Part shown: piece after piece, positions 44,924 through 57,622 of the stretch
How positions within the stretch are numbered: position 1 is the stretch's first letter
How the letters are laid out: each line of letters begins with the position of its first letter
NCBI RefSeq assembly: GCF_018320785.1
Contig: NC_054884.1
Location: 20,833,667-20,897,666 of the forward strand
Origin: Cheilinus undulatus
Lineage: Eukaryota; Chordata; Actinopteri; Labriformes; Labridae
DNA: 64,000 bases
Reading direction: 5' to 3'
Position numbers and translations under genes: made by a program
Notes under the pieces: model-generated
Databases searched by the model: none
Told to the model about the DNA's origin: nothing
Seen by the model: the letters and a program-made list of their open reading frames with translations, nothing else

Positions 44924-46807
44924 ATGCTGCATTTCGCTGTTGCTCTCTGTCTTCTGGCTTTGTCCTGGGCACAGGACTGCCAGGTAGCCAACATCCAGGT
45001 CATGCAGAACTTTGACCGGACAAGGGTGAGTTCAAATCATGTGAAATCTATTGAGTTTATCATCATTTTCTATCTATTTTAAGTATTTCAAATAAAGAAG
45101 GGGAGTTGGAGCTCCAGTTGATTAACATGTGTAGCACAGTGCATTTCAGAAAAGGGACGGATAATGCACACAGTTAACTCAGCAATTGGAATATGGTGAA
45201 AGCATTGGGGAAGATTAAATGTTTTTCCATATCAAAATTGCTAATTTTACCATGTGCTCCAGACATTTTCCCTTCATGCATGTTTTATTCTTTTAAGAGT
45301 ATTAATTAGTAGAGCATTATTTGATTTTGAGTTAAGGATAGCCATTGAAATGTGTAGTGGATTTAAACATAGATTTCTATTTTTTGCAGTATGTAGGGAC
45401 ATGGTATGCTGTTGGAAAGAAAGACCCAGAGGGTTTATTCTTGCTTGACAACATTGTGGCTCAATTTAATATTGACGAAGAAGGCAAAATCACTGCCACT
45501 GCAAAGGGCAGAGTCATCATCCTCAAGTGAGTTCTGCTGTGATAAGCGCAACTTTCCACACCTTTCATTAATTTTTGCATCTGACTCAACCAGTGCACTC
45601 TCACTGTCTTTTTGACCTTAAGCAACTGGGAAACGTGTGCCGATATGCTTGCCACCTTTACCGAAACCTCTGACTCTGCCAAGTTCCAGATGCAATACTG
45701 GGGGGCTTCAAGCTACCTGCAGACTGGAAGTAAGTAATGCTATCTGTATGATGGAAACTCACCTTAATATTTTGCCTTTCCAAGAAGCTTTGGCATGTCC
45801 TCATCATGCTGCAAAACAGATTGTTGACTTTTAGATAACTTCTGGTTTATTTTAATCATCAACTGCAGCACGGGTATCTCTATGACCTGACCTTTGAGAA
45901 TTAATGAAACAAAATGCTAACCAGTCCAGGAAGGGGAGGAGAAATGTCCCTGGCTTAACATGAGTTGGGTTATTTATTAATCAGTACTGTTAGAAAGAAG
46001 TTGAAGTTTGGCTGTGATTGAAGAAATGACGTGATTATTTATTTATTTATTTATTTATTATTTTCATACCAGTACTGACCTTGTCTGCACTTTAGCTTTA
46101 GTTTTATCTATAATTCCTATAAGTATGATAGCTTTCACTAGTCATTTCAGTATTGTGTTGGTATGAATACTGGACAAAGCACTTAAGCCTACATGCAGGA
46201 AATAATAAAAGCATTAGATGCTATCACATCTCCTGAAAAGTATGAGATTTCAAACACCAATCAGTGGGTTATCTGTATCAGTCTTTTGCTCTTGTCTACA
46301 AATGAGTCCAAAGAAAGATCAAACAATCTAGAGAGTAAATACTTTTACGTTATAATCACAAATTCAGGAGGAAGATGAGACTAAAATCTAAACCCCCTCT
46401 CTTTTCTCCCAAGATGATGAACATTGGGTGATCGACACTGACTACGATAACTACGCTGTCCACTACTCATGCAGACAAGTAGACTCTGATGGCACTTGTC
46501 TGGACAGCTATTCCTTCATATTCTCACGTTACCCGGGTGGTCTGAGGCCAGAGGATGTGGCTGTGGTCACCCAGAAGAAGAAGGACATCTGCTTATATGG
46601 CAAATACAGACGAGTTGATCACACCGGTGTGTGAAGTGATTGTTGAACTAAGCAGTAACTTACAGTGTTATTAAATCATGTCTTTTGTCAGACTTTTGTC
46701 TTATGATCAAGTAACACTACTATAAAAGCTTTTAATTTATTTTTTAAAATGTTTTTTTTTCTGTTTGTTTTCCTTTTTCAGGCTTCTGCGAGCAAAACGA
46801 CAGCTGA
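44924..46807 (+). CDS. rbp4: plasma retinol-binding protein 4
   Basis: Coding exons 44924-45025, 45390-45526, 45623-45729, 46414-46626 and 46782-46807 join to 194 residues. A non-coding first exon ends at 44677. RBP4 is a secreted lipocalin, made mainly in liver, that carries all-trans-retinol in blood, usually bound to transthyretin. The signal peptide is [16 protein letters not shown], cleaved before QDC. The first lipocalin signature is YVGTWYAV (Y35-V42), followed by [21 protein letters not shown] is the second signature. Six cysteines in the mature chain (DC, TC, SC, TC, IC, FC) fit the three family disulphides. The chain stops soon after GFC, as in teleost RBP4. Purpurin (rbp4l), a retinal paralogue, is the main alternative; the neighbouring pde6c and fra10ac1 favour rbp4. 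It is divergent from pde6c. Confidence 0.97.
46032..46058 (+). repeat. (TTTA)n microsatellite in rbp4 intron
   Basis: About six ATTT units in the intron between the exons ending at 45729 and starting at 46414. Confidence 0.9.
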
Positions 46808-47443
46808 TCTGTTCACACTCAGAAATCTTCCTTTTTGAAGTGCCCACCTCTGGGTGCTCCCCTGCTAGTCTTGGACTGAATCCCACCAGATCCTCTTTCC
46901 TGTGAAAGGAGAAAGAAGCCACTTGTTCTTGAAAGACAATTAAAAAACGGAAAAATATAAACTGTCAAATACCCCGCAAACAGACAGGAAAGATGACTTT
47001 TTCTCCTGAATTTTTGACTCTTCATTTAGTCTTTCCACCTAAGGAAAGGGGGTTCTGTGCCTTTGAATTTTTTAGTTGTATGTTAACATCCGTCACGAGT
47101 GCAAGTTTTCTATAGAAACTTCAGAGAAGTGTAAAACAAGACATATCAGATGACAGAATTTTTGCAGCTTACCTAACAATGTGACAAATAAAAAAATGTT
47201 TGAAGTGAAGCTGAATATTCAGCAAAACTGCAGCTCTGGAGAATAAACAAAATGTTTACTAAATAAACCAGGTTCACAAATCACTGGCTTTGCTTTTACA
47301 CTGAACGACTGTTTTGTGCAGAATAAAGCAGATGTTAATAAACTTAATACATACCTATATAGCATATAAGTCATATGCTACATATGCATTGTAGTTTGTT
47401 TGTTTGATGGTTGTATGATGTATACTTTGTGATCAATTTTTGA

Positions 47444-47449
47444 AATAAA
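47444..47449 (+). terminator. candidate rbp4 polyadenylation signal
   Basis: AATAAA lies about 640 nt after the stop codon. Earlier hexamers (near 47187 and 47244) could serve a shorter 3' UTR. Which is used cannot be told from the sequence alone. Confidence 0.45.
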
Positions 47450-49095
47450 ACATTCACCCGTGTTGGCTTGATTAATTAAGATTGTCATATAAATCTATCT
47501 TCCAGGATTACAAATAAGGAAGGCATGTGGTTTACCTTCGAATTCAGTCAATATAAATATATGAAATAATATTCCTATCATAGAGCAACATACACTTTAG
47601 CAAGGCAAGTTTCTGAGAATTTTATTACACTGATTAAATGTATATGTACATTATAATGGCTCAATTTAAAGACATCTTGAGTGGGTTTAAATACCTCAAA
47701 ATTGCAGTAAAGAAGGGGCCATGTGAACTTGGCCCCTCCCCACACAAACAGCCTGGTTTCATAAGTGGGGCCCCTCCTTTTACCAGATGTCACACAAAAT
47801 ATAAAACCCACCCAGTACCCACCCCTTTCCCCCTAGATTGCCTTAACAGCTGTTGGATGGATTGCTACAAAACATGCCAGTATTTCATGGTTCTAGGGTA
47901 TAAATCCCAACAACTTCTGAGAAAATCTGGAGGACAGGACGCTCATTTGTTTTTACTTTCCTTAAAAGATATCCTCACATATCTTAGATGTTTCCCAGAT
48001 GATGTATCTTTTGGTCTTTGTTCTCTTTAACTTCTCCCCTGACAGAACCATGAAGTGACATTTTTGGTTTCTAGAGAGTTTAAATGACAAACTAGTTTTG
48101 ATTTATAGCTGACGGTGTTTGTCTCTATTAATCAACGTCATACCTCAGAATCACATAACAGACTCTAACTTCAGTGGTTTCAGGATAGAACCCATTTCTT
48201 TTAGCTTACAAGGAAATGACCTGACTCCCCAGATAGACTGTTTCATTTGTCCATCACATGGCTTTGTATATGAGAGAAAGTTCACATTGAAAGCATTTGG
48301 GAAGGGCAGGACTTTTAAAACCTTTCTCAGAAAGTAATTGGACAAATGTTCAGTCACATTTATTACAGGCCAACCAGACAAGACAAAAGGAGGTAGCAGG
48401 CATGCGCAGCTCCTACCCTGAGCTCTACAGGCTAATGCTGCCGTAAAATGTGAATTGCAGAGCTGCTTGGTGAATGAATTTCATGCCAAAGCCAGAAGTT
48501 GGCAAAAACATCTACTCTGACCAGACAGGCTTTCAGTGACGCTCTTCACTCTTGTTTTAATACTGCAGCTACATCTAAGCTAATAGCTACTTTGACGAAA
48601 GCCATTGTATACACCAGTAGACCCCAGCCATAACGGTCATGAACTCGTGGCAAAACAGGTCGGCAGGGCAAAAACAGCATTTCAGTGTTTAATTTTTTTT
48701 TAAAAATAAGACTGCCACGATACTCTAGCTATATACAAGCTAATCACTTCACTAGCCGCAGCCATTGCTACCTGCTTTCAGTACAACTAAGCCCCACCTC
48801 GTTCTCCTCAAATGACGCTGATTGGTCAGAACCGTATTGTTTGCAACAAGTGTTGTAGATTGTAGCTTTGCAAGTTGGATTTGCCTTATGACAGGCATGA
48901 AAGCTGGCAAATCAGTCTACTTTGCAAGGTTACTGTATGACTTAATAGCTTTTCAATGGATTGCTAATCAGCTGGTCTAAAAATAAATTGAAACATTGAT
49001 AATTGGACACTATGCAAAGAAGCTATAAAATGTAAAAAAAAAAATACATTGCTAAGCATGTGTCCAGTTACATTTAAGTTGATAAAAGTTGTTGT
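47450..49095. other. rbp4-cep55 interval, first part: no gene
   Basis: The open frame at 47638-48030 (130 residues) has no domain and a composition typical of random reading. No FFAR4-like seven-helix receptor frame is present. Confidence 0.5.
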
Positions 49096-49205
49096 TTTGA
49101 TGGAACCTTTTATTTAGCCAGGTAATCTTTTGAGATCAGAGATCTCTTTTGCATGCAAGACTGACTAAGAATGGCTTCAAAACACATTTGCAAGAACAAA
49201 ACACT
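49096..49205 (+). repeat. LINE 3'-tail-like fragment
   Basis: The text 'tttatttagccaggtaatct', then 'gagatcagagatctctttt' and 'caaga' resembles the 3' end of a fish LINE ('ttaaccaggtaagtctcattgagat...'). It is isolated and short. Confidence 0.5.
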
Positions 49206-52033
49206 CAAACTCACAGTGCAAATGAAAGATAAAAAGGATCAGTTTAAACAGTAACATACAGGAAGCTTGGATTCAAGACCTTTCACCAAGGATCTGAAAG
49301 AATAAAGGTTAACAAAGACTTGCAGTTAAAACTAGTCTGCAGATTGTTACAAGTATGGGAGCATGTGCCGGTTCGGCACTTTGCCATGCTAGCCTTGGTC
49401 CTGTACCACTCTGGCTCCCGATGGCCATTCTCCAGACCTGTGCCAGGTCCATGCCCCATCTCCATCTCATCCCTCCCAACTGCCCACTCAACGACACACA
49501 GCCATCTGGACCAGCCCACTGGGTCCTGGGAACCCAAAATGTGGTGAGCTGGATCAGGCCTGGGAAAGCATGCCAGGTGCCTGTGAAAGTGCAGCTGCCA
49601 TTCCTGTATTAGGCAGCTGACCCTTCCCATTCCTGTCATTCCCCCCAGGGTCTTGCCAATGATACCCAAAAATGTGCGGAATAGAAGTTGTTACAAAGGA
49701 GTCCAGTTGGCGTCCAGGCCTCAGAAGAGTGTACTAAGACCTGGTAGTTGTGAATCCTGCCCCAGACAGCTTTACAATGAAGATAAACCAATGTGCAGGT
49801 TGGCATGTGAAGCAGTTCAGTTGACTTTGTAAAAATACAGGAATGAGTAAGGATTCTAACGTTCATGTGCATTCAGTTAAGCTTCTCTCAATCTCAAACT
49901 CGAGGTCATGTTGTTCTGAATATCAACAGTTGTCACAGGCATAGGTTTAGAGCTGTGAAAACTGTCAGTACAACAGCACTCACTCTGCCTCTTATAGAGC
50001 TAATGGTATGGCTTTTGTTTGATCTTTTAGCACCACTGACTCTAGCGTGTCAAAAAGGATTAGAAAGATCAGATAAAACATTTTCTTCACAAGTACATTC
50101 CCACTATGTAGATTAAGCTTCAAATCAATTATACAGGGAATTAAACAATGATGATGCCTTATCAGGTCACTTTAAGTACAGTTCAGAGCGAAACACAAAG
50201 ATGAGACACGCTAAGCTCAACATTATAGACCTCTGTCAGCTGTCACTGCCCAGTATGCAATGAAAAATACTCATTGGGGTCCAGTAGCCTGAGGTGTGAT
50301 GTCTTCACACCCTGTGTACAAAGAATGCCTTCCTCAACGTGGGCAATACATGTCTACACTAAAAGCCCAAATATACATTACCTTGGAAGTAAAAAAGTAA
50401 CTAAGCAAAATCTGATCGCAGTTAGACAAAAACAGAAATACACAAAAAACTGTTGCATTGGAGGGAGATCCTTATCTTTATTGCACATTTTTATACAGTA
50501 CAATGCATGGCAAAACAACTTTGGAGCACATGATTATTTTGAATTCCAGATAACTGTACAAACTTGATGGGTTAAAAGACAACAACTCTGTCAAATACGC
50601 CAGGGTAGCAGTGTCCGTCTGTCTTAAGTCTATCTAGTCACATTACAGAGACTGCAGGAATAAAGGCACCTTCACTAATCCCCTGCCTTAAATAGTTTAG
50701 CACAAGGAATTAACTCATGCAATCTTATTCCAGCCTCACAGAGCTGCAGGCTTGAAAAGTCAAGGTGTGGACGGCAGTGAGCTTCACTTACAAAAGGGGA
50801 AAAATACACAGGCGACCTGTCACAGTGTGCCCAATTAACTCCCTGCTGTAAAATGTAAAAGGTCTGGATAAATGAAGGCTACGTTTGACAGAGTTCCAGT
50901 GGCAGCAGTTAGCGGCACACCAGGCAGACAAACACTGCTACACTTTGTTCAATAGCAAATGAATGTTGCTGCCTAAAAATTTACCTTCTCTCTATAGACC
51001 AAAAAAGGCTCTGTCCATATTCAGTCACCTTGATTGTGTGACACACGATTGTTGGAAGTGTTAAACATTATTGGCCGCTAAATTATTTTAAAAAATAACT
51101 CCCTTGACACAAAAAGCAATCATAAATGCAAAATGTTTGATAGTAATCATCACTGCTTACACTTACAAGAAAATAAAAGCCTTTATTCTTTAAGAAGTCA
51201 TTACTAACTCACAAGTAACCCAGAATAAATAAGTTCATCAAACACATTTCAATAAGAGCTTCATTAAACGAAAACATTAAAAACTGCCACAAAATGATGC
51301 CAGAAAGTCCCAGAAGCCTCCAAAAAAGTTTGAATTAAATGAATAAGATCAATCTTTGGCCTGCAGGTAATCTATGCACTGGAGTATTTTTTAAACTGTC
51401 ATACTAAGTCAGCATTAAGCAGATTCAGACATAAAATATGCAGCATATAAGGGTTTCCCTTCATCCCTCTTTTATATAAATTATATTTAAATATCACCAG
51501 TGTATTATCAAAAAATAGGCTACACCAGCTGGAGAAGACAAGAGAATTGCCTTCAAACATCCGTTATGCAATAAATTTTGTCAGGGCACTGCACACTGAG
51601 ACGTTTTTCTTATGAGTTTTAATCTTTGATTAGCTTTATGTGGATCAGTGTATTACAAATATCGCCAAACACGGTGTTTGAGACACACTTTTAATAGCTG
51701 TTATTACGTGGGCTGTAGTATATTTACCAGTGACACTAATGCAACAGTGTAAAACGCTAGAACACTGTCATTAGCACAAGCGCAACCTAACGCTAAAACT
51801 GCCTCTATTCATTGTGTATCGCAGCTCAAAGCATGCAGGGACATGTAGCAATACAGAACAGGCTTTTCTTCTTCATTGGGTCATAATCCTGCATATAATT
51901 GACAACAGAAAAAAAACTTGTGGAGCGCTTGTTTGACTGAAAAGACTCATCATTTAAAGACAAGTGACCAGGTGAGGTAGGCAGCCCCATAGCTTGCATG
52001 CTTGTGAACTCTACATGGCAAAAATGGATTGAA

Positions 52034-52065
<32 letters not shown>

Positions 52066-53490
52066 AGAAGAAAATAAATCCTACACACAAAAAGACCATT
52101 AAAACCTTTTTTTTCATCTCTGGGAGACCAAAAACAGACTGCATCTGGTGCGACCTATGTTTCAGATTTTACGTCTTAACAAAATTAAGAGGTTATTTTG
52201 CCTGATGATTCTTATGATGTATGAAGTTGATTCAGGGCTGTCAGGCAGGCTGTTCTGTCATCGTGTCATGCTTTGTCAAACCACACATGCCTAAATACAT
52301 CATTATGGAGACAGCATGGATAGAGGTAATGGAGTAAAACTTACAATAACTATCAGTAGAAACAACTTAAGGGCTAAAACAATGTGCCAGTTTTCCACAG
52401 CGCAGTTGATTCAGAAAGTTTACACCAGTATTGTATTGGTACTCTGTTTCGGCTGATATCAACGACTGGTATTAGAATCAGGAAGGAAAAAATTATATTG
52501 AAACATCTCTAATAACCAACACAATATTTGGTAGATTAAACTAAGGCTAAACCACAAGGAAAGAAGCATTTTTAGCATACATTCTAGAAAAAAAATAACA
52601 CTTGAATGTTTGCATGATGTGCAGAGTATCATGAAAACAAAATCTCTGCTTCAAAAACTAGTATTTTCAAACACATTTCAAGTTAAAGAAATATTACACC
52701 TGCTGTTTGAAAATCACAGCAGGACATATTGCAATTCAAATTCTAAAATTCAATCAATTTCCCCGCCCTAGTGGAAAATGAAAGCCTCATGTTTTGGCTT
52801 TCAGCATTCAGCAGAATCATCAAGAAAAACATTGAACATATTCTATCTATATCTGCTTTTAAAGCATAAATGCAGATCTCTATTATTTTCCCGTGCATTT
52901 TGGCAGAGGGACACACTAAAAATAGGCAGGCCCACTATGCTCTCGATTCTCGGCATGTGAGGCGAAGTGTTAACAGAGACAGTTTAAAAGCCCTGACTTT
53001 TAAACATGCACATCAAGTGAAAATCTGGCCGTGATGCAGACATTACGCAGTTGACACACACCCAGTCAGAAAAAGGCTTGAGAAAGAGCAGTGGCAGTTT
53101 GTAAGACGTGTTTCAGTGACATGTCAAGAGGAAGGACTGCAAAAAAGAATCCATCTCATCTAATTTGAAAAACATACAAAATTGAAAAATAGCACTGAAA
53201 AATACATCAAGATTTGAACCAGCAATCCGCTAATTTGTCTTTTTAAACCTTATCAGCCCTGATCTTCACAATCTGAGCATCTCTGCTTTTTGCCCATAGT
53301 CAAAGACTAGATCTTACAGTACCCATATACCAAAGAGTCATCTTTTCCTCCCTTTAATTTAAAATGTAGAGGTCTGCAGACATTTAAAAATGCATGTATC
53401 ATAAATCTTTTATTTTCTTTGCTTAGCTATCTTGCTGACCTTCTTGATTGAGAAGAGGCCCAATCACTGAGGCAGTGAACAAACATCTGG
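49206..53490. other. rbp4-cep55 interval, second part: no gene
   Basis: Nothing supports a gene. The open frames at 49283-49669 overlap on both strands and look random. A 28-nt A-run lies at 52037-52064. At 52390-52510 a piece with 'ccagtattgtattggta' and 'ggctgatatcaacgactggt' resembles the hAT-like repeat at 41050-41510. On the minus strand, AATAAA (53414-53409) lies about 80 nt past the cep55 stop and is a candidate cep55 polyadenylation signal. Confidence 0.5.
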
Positions 53491-53492
53491 AC

Positions 53493-54699
53493 TCAGGCTA
53501 AGCAGAAGTCGATGTGTGCCAGCAGCTCCCTGTGGCGACTGGTGGGATAGTGGGCCCGACACTTGGGGCACTCCAGGAAACTCTCATCCAGGAGGCTTGT
53601 GATTTTAGAGGGAGATGTCGGCCCGTCAAGGGTCAGACGCTCAAACTCCAGGTCGTTATAAGAGCTGGGCTCTGAAAAACGGGTGTTTGTCTGCTTCTGA
53701 AAACACAGAGTTTTCTTAGCATTTTTCTTTTAGTGGCAAATAAAAACAAACAAACAAAAAAGTAAGGGATAGTGCTTCAAAGAGTTAAAAAAAAGATCGA
53801 GTTTTTATAACCTAGCAAGCTTCTCTGGAAAAGCAACCAAGCATTGTGTGCCTGACTGAACAAGCTGTGCTTCTGAAAGACTTCATAATGAACATGTGGT
53901 TATGATCAGCAGCAACACTTACAGCAGACTCCAGTTTGGCAATCTGATCTCGGGCCTTGCGGAGCTCCTTCAAAACCTTATGTAACTGGTGCTGCATGCT
54001 CTGACGATCAATCTTTTCATTCTCGAAGTCCTTGGCAGAAAGCTGGATCTTAGGAGGGAGGGAGAAATATATGAGCAGGGGAGAGCCAAGAATTCGTTAC
54101 ACTTAGATTGCACAAGTGAGAACAGTATGGATTTCAAGACTATTGAGAAATAATACATATCCTGTCATACCTCCAAAATAAAAATGTGATAGTTGGCTAT
54201 TTCCAGTATACTGTTTCACTGGTTATGAAAAACAAAAATAACTTCAAAAAATAACTTTAAAAAATCTTCATTGTTTTCTCATTATAGCTGTCAGGAAAAC
54301 CGTTCACTCATCACTGGGTTGAGCAATTGTGCACATGTATATGTATATGTAAAATACGTGTTTTCTTTCCACTGTCCCCAAAGGATGGAGATTTCCCCCC
54401 ATACTTCTGTGTATGTGTAAGAATCAGTTGACCATTTTCTTCCTTTTTTGTTTACCTGTTGCTCCAGAGCTGCAAACCTCCTTTGTTCTTCATTTTGGCT
54501 CAAAAGAGACTTTTGCAACATATTGACCTAAGGAGAAAAGGGACCATTAAGAGAAACTTCCTTTCAAATCCTTTTCAACTCAAAATGATGTTAAAGTTTT
54601 CTTTCATTTCGACTGCAGTCCTACATTATGTATATAGAAGAAAACAAGATAAAAAGAGATCCTTGTAAAAGAGATAACGATCTCACTCGGTTTTTATCT

Positions 54700-54732
<33 letters not shown>

Positions 54733-57622
54733 TGTAAATTCTTGTGACTAAAGACATTTATAGATGAGATATGCACAGATGATTTCAGGGTTTTCCACTG
54801 CCAGTGGGTGTTCAATTATCTTTTGCTCACCCCACGCCTTTTTTTTTTGCTGAATTCACATTTGTATGAAAAATTCCCGTGCATAAACATAAATTTGATT
54901 ATTAATATATTAAAGGCACAAAAATAAAAAATGAGCTCGTATTTATATTTTTTTCTAAATGATGATTTTAGTTATTAATGGGGGAAAAAATGCAAAAAGA
55001 GGAGGTGCTCTAGGAACTACACGGTGTCAGATCCACCCGGCTTGTTCGATGGCCACGTCTGGCCCATGTATTTGAAACACAAGAACATCAAAATGCAAAC
55101 CCTATCTGGCCTTATGTGAAAAAGTAATTCCTATCTAAAATCTGTTTTTAGATTTAGAAAAATGAGGATTTTGTGTGTATAACTTTTTTAAAATCTTTGA
55201 TCTGCAGACTATTTCAGCATAGATGTTTCCAACTAAAACCTGCCTCTATTTTCAAAACATGCTCAAAGATTGGGTGAGTAATATGTCTAGGGCCTCATAC
55301 CAGGATGGGTTTTCTTTTGAAGTTTTATGTTAAACAGATACTAGTCCAAAGTAGTGAAAAGTAACATGACATTGACTTTTGGGTGTTACCTGCTGCAGAA
55401 GTTCAGCAGATCTCTTCCTCTCCTCCTCCAGTCTGATGTCCATACACTCCAGCTCAGCTTTCATTCTGTCTGCTCGATCAGACGATGCCTTCCTCTCCTC
55501 ACATACTTCATGTCTGAGCACAGTGTTTTTGCAACCAACAAAAATATTCATTATAATCCTTTTTACCTATGTACCATTTAGATCCCACTTTCTTCATACC
55601 TGTTGCTTAGCCGCTCAGCCTGCAGCTGCATCTTGGCTTCCTCCAGTTCTTTGCTCTTCTCATTGTATTTCCTCATAAAGGATGACAGCTCGCTGCACTT
55701 GTCCTCATACTTCCTCTGCAGCCTGCATGTCTCCTCCTGGAGCCTGGTGACCTGGTCCTTCTGGGACTGCAGCTCCGCCTGAGCGTTCAACGTCTACAGG
55801 GTCAGAGAAAGTGCAAATTTTGTGTTTACTTCAGTCCGTTCATTCCCCCTAGAGTTCATCAAATTAATTATAAAAGACACCCGAGTCCAAGGAAAAGTAG
55901 CTGCAAGCTGATTCAGTCCTATAGCAAACTTTTGAGTGGAATAAATATAAATGCATTTCATTTTTCAACAGAGAAACTGCAAAGTTTATCTAGGGTATGA
56001 GCAGAAAAAAAGCTACAAAAAATGAGTTGCAGGTCTAACAGAGCAAAACTGAAATACTTCACTCTGAAAAGAGAGTACATGGACTGAGCAGATAACGTAA
56101 TTAAATTCAATGTATAACTTATTTACCTGTTTCTTCTGTAAATCAAGCTCCTGTTGGGTTTTGGTGGCCAAATTTTTTTGGCTGTCCAGGTCCTTCTGTA
56201 CATTCAGGAGCAACTGGTCATACTGGCTCTTCAGTTGAGCGTCCTTATCTGGACCTGTGGAGTCTAAAAGAGCTGATGCAGGAAATGCTAGTTGTAAAAG
56301 AAAGGCAAATCTAATCCTTGTCTCATTTAGAAAGTTTGCCACTGAGATATTAAAGCAAAACAGGCATCGATGCTGCCATTGTTTCTTTCTGGTTAAATTA
56401 TTAATACAGTGCCTAGAAAAAGTATTCATCTCCTTGGGATGTTTTACCCTTTTATTGATTTTATAAATCAATCATAGTCAATATAATTTGGCTAGTTTTG
56501 ACAAAAAACTCTCTTTAATGTCAAAATGAAAACAGAATTACACAAAGTAATGTCACTTAAATTAAAAATATGTAATGTAAAATAAGTGACTGCATAACCA
56601 ACACCCACCTATAAACTTCATCTCTATGATAAAAAGTGGTAAAATAAGTCTTCTAAGAAACATTTATATAAATATTTTATTCAATTTGCATTACTTTGTA
56701 GAAATCTGTTTTCATCATGACGTTGACCTTTTTGGTAAATTTTTTGCCCAAAAAGCCAAAATATATTGACAATTAATAATTTATAAAATCAACAAAAGGT
56801 AAGTACTTTTCAAAGGCACTGTAATTCAATTTTTGTATCCTTTCCCCACTTATTGCCAACCATCTCTAAGGTTTTCCCTACTCACGCTTCCTGTATGGAT
56901 GAGTATACAAAATGAATTATATGGAATTTAGGAGCATTTTGAGCTCCAGGCATACTACTGCATAATGTCAGATACATCTTGTTTGATTCTTGCTACCTTT
57001 CCCTCCATCTGAAGTGGCTTCCTGCTTGGTTTGTAGCTGCTGCGTCGCCTGGGCCAGCTGCTGCTCCAGCTCCTTAGTGCGAGCGAGGACGGACTGAACA
57101 TAGGCCTCTCTCTGCTGGTCGTACACCAGCCACTGCTGGTTCTTCTCCAGAGCCTGGAGGTGGGACGCACAACTTTAAATCAAACAAACTGTGGTCACTT
57201 GGAAAATAAACTTGTTGGGAACAGATGCTTGGTGAAGTGGTATTTCTCATCAAAACTGAGAGAAAGCAAAAATACTATTTCAATCATACTAAATGATCGA
57301 AATACTTTGTTCTATCCCCACACATTAATACCCTGTGTCTCTATTCTTGACAGCGCCTTTTGATATTGCATTAGGAGTGAGTGTTTTGAAATACTGACTG
57401 ATCGATCGGTGAACTTCACAGATTGATCCATCTTGCCTTGAAAGGAGTGTAATTGAATGAAATGCTGAATGCAAAGCTTGATAGAAATACTTTTTCTGAT
57501 GACATGAAAGTAAACCCAGTTGTTGCAAAATGCACTAAATTTAACAGTTAATCACTGACAAGACTCACATCTTTTAGCTGATCTTGCACCAGAGCCAGGT
57601 CTGCAGGAGGCGCCTGTCCATT
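53493..57622 (-). CDS. cep55: CEP55, C-terminal ~360 residues (5' exons outside)
   Basis: Exons in order: 57622-57569, 57153-56997, 56272-56127 (or from 56263), 55793-55600, 55513-55390, 54527-54456, 54048-53923, 53696-53493. They join in frame to about 358 residues plus stop. CEP55 is a coiled-coil midbody protein that recruits ALIX and TSG101/ESCRT for the last cut of cell division. The 57153-56997 exon encodes ALEKNQQWLVYDQQREAYVQ, which matches the start of the ESCRT/ALIX-binding region. Long heptad-rich Glu/Gln/Lys stretches follow. The last exon ends in a zinc-finger-like ECPKCRAHYPTSRHRELLAH plus IDFC (a UBZ-type CC-H-C arrangement). Human CEP55 has 464 residues, so the N-terminal coil is missing and should lie beyond 57.6 kb. 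No candidate exon for it was found up to 64 kb. Confidence 0.93.
54528..55389. other. cep55 intron
   Basis: Apart from the A-run, the piece at 55090-55180 ('ccctatctggccttatgtga', 'aaagtaattcc') resembles the subterminal part of the Tc1 family seen at 30421 and 11455. Confidence 0.5.
54703..54730 (+). repeat. poly-A tract, 28 nt
   Basis: A pure A-run in the cep55 intron between the exons at 55390 and 54527. It may be the remnant tail of a retroposon. Confidence 0.9.
56407..56821. mobile_element. Tc1/mariner-type MITE, 415 bp
   Basis: It is flanked by target TA (56405-56406, 56822-56823). The ends are inverted: left 'cagtgcctagaaaaagtatt', right reverse complement 'cagtgcctttgaaaagtact'. It has no coding capacity. 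It lies in the cep55 intron between the exons at 56997 and 56272. A relic of the same family is at 42745-42852. Confidence 0.88.

Noticed and set aside
44924..46807. Purpurin (rbp4l) instead of rbp4
   Set aside because: The signal peptide, short C-terminus and the synteny with pde6c, fra10ac1 and cep55 fit rbp4 better; a tree would settle it.
47638..48030. 130-residue open frame downstream of rbp4, considered as an FFAR4 remnant
   Set aside because: No seven-helix pattern or receptor motif; it does not resemble FFAR4.
49283..49669. 128-residue minus-strand open frame
   Set aside because: It overlaps open frames of similar length on the other strand in a GC-richer patch; no domain seen.
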